A stretch of 43,405 nucleotides of DNA from SYOC01 sp035575235 (GTDB taxonomy: Bacteria; Desulfobacterota; Binatia; Bin18). The DNA lies in NCBI GenBank assembly GCA_035575235.1, contig DATLYA010000108.1, positions 1 to 43,405 on the forward strand, given 5' to 3'. The stretch's first letter is position 1. Each line of letters starts with the position of its first letter. The position numbers and the translations under genes were made by a program. A model generated the notes under the pieces. The model was given only the letters and a program-made list of their open reading frames with translations. It made no database searches and was not told the DNA's origin. Positions 43,163-43,405 of the stretch are shown one piece after another.

Positions 43163-43405
43163 ATGAGTAAATCAGCGACTGGCTCAGAAACTCGTCCCGC
43201 GTCAAGTTCATACAGGGAAGCCAATCCACAGTTGTACGCGTTCCTCGACTGGATGGCTCAGCAAGACCCCGAGTATTCACAAGCGTTCCAGAAATATACC
43301 GCGATAGCGACTGGAGAAGGCCAGGCGCTGCCGGTCAAATATCGTGAAATGGTCATGACCGCGATTCTTGTCTTCATGGGGCGTAGAGAAGGAGCCGAGG
43401 CGCAT
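43163..43405 (+). CDS. Carboxymuconolactone decarboxylase (AhpD-like) family, 5' part
   Basis: ATG 43163 has a strong site (AAGGAGG at about 43150). The visible 81 residues include YREANPQLYAFLDWMAQQDP, FQKYTAIATGEG and LPVKYREMVMTAILVFMGR. This is the N-terminal helix and start of the CMD core (the LPxKxRELV pattern before the Cys-xx-Cys site, which would lie past the window edge). The product would be an alkylhydroperoxidase-like or decarboxylase-like protein. The gene is cut off by the window end. Confidence 0.75.
   Translation, partial: MSKSATGSETRPASSSYREANPQLYAFLDWMAQQDPEYSQAFQKYTAIATGEGQALPVKYREMVMTAILVFMGRREGAEAH

Overview
The window is high-GC Gram-negative-type bacterial DNA with no phage, plasmid or CRISPR signature. 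It holds a tRNA-Leu end, a cyclic beta-1,2-glucan synthase of almost 3,000 residues, OmpA-type and lipoprotein genes, ECF sigma/anti-sigma genes and a flavin monooxygenase. Gene content resembles environmental soil or sediment lineages (Deltaproteobacteria-like or Tectomicrobia/Binatia-like); I cannot name the taxon from sequence alone.

Layout. 1-5.5 kb, plus strand: tRNA-Leu(TAA) 3' end, a luciferase-like flavin monooxygenase, RmlD-type dTDP-4-dehydrorhamnose reductase, an NrtS-like small transporter overlapping an APC permease, and a VTT/TVP38 membrane protein. 5.7-8.2 kb, minus: a hypothetical protein, a scrambled slipin/DUF4070 remnant, a tiny zinc-ribbon protein, a DUF3309 micro-membrane protein and a Dps-like protein. 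8.3-12.5 kb: a frameshifted RNB ribonuclease, a fatty-acid desaturase, small stress-type genes (CsbD-like, glycine-zipper lipoprotein, DUF3309), and a DUF1003 gene with two in-frame TAG codons. 12.8-21.7 kb: the cyclic glucan synthase. 22-25.7 kb: small membrane proteins, a truncated VIT1/CCC1 gene, a DUF3011 lipoprotein, an AraC regulator and an RRM protein. 26-34 kb: an internally deleted ftsH, a ferritin-like gene, DUF937-OmpA plus a kinase fragment, a decayed second dps, and an ECF sigma/anti-sigma pair whose sigma gene is interrupted. 34.4-43.4 kb: a mercuric-reductase-like flavoprotein, a GH63-like glycosidase, a VOC protein, a GMC oxidoreductase, an aquaporin-family protein, and a zf-HC2 ORF open in frame into a CMD/AhpD-family gene.

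The most striking feature is a 66-bp element present six times, always in the same orientation and always 8-122 bp upstream of a minus-strand gene: dps, DUF3309, a DUF1328-like ORF before the glucan synthase, a DUF3011 lipoprotein, a ferritin-like gene and a decayed dps. All six copies have identical length. Each carries a -10-like GTTATC, a 16-nt spacer, a -35-like ACAGAC, and two GCAGGA-type repeats 20 bp apart further upstream. This looks like the shared promoter/operator of an envelope and iron-storage stress regulon. Many genes around it are decaying: dps copy 2, a zinc-ribbon copy 2, ftsH, DUF1003, DUF1328, VIT1, slipin and the ECF sigma gene. The sigma gene is broken by a 74-bp duplication bounded by 36-bp direct repeats; removing it restores the frame exactly.
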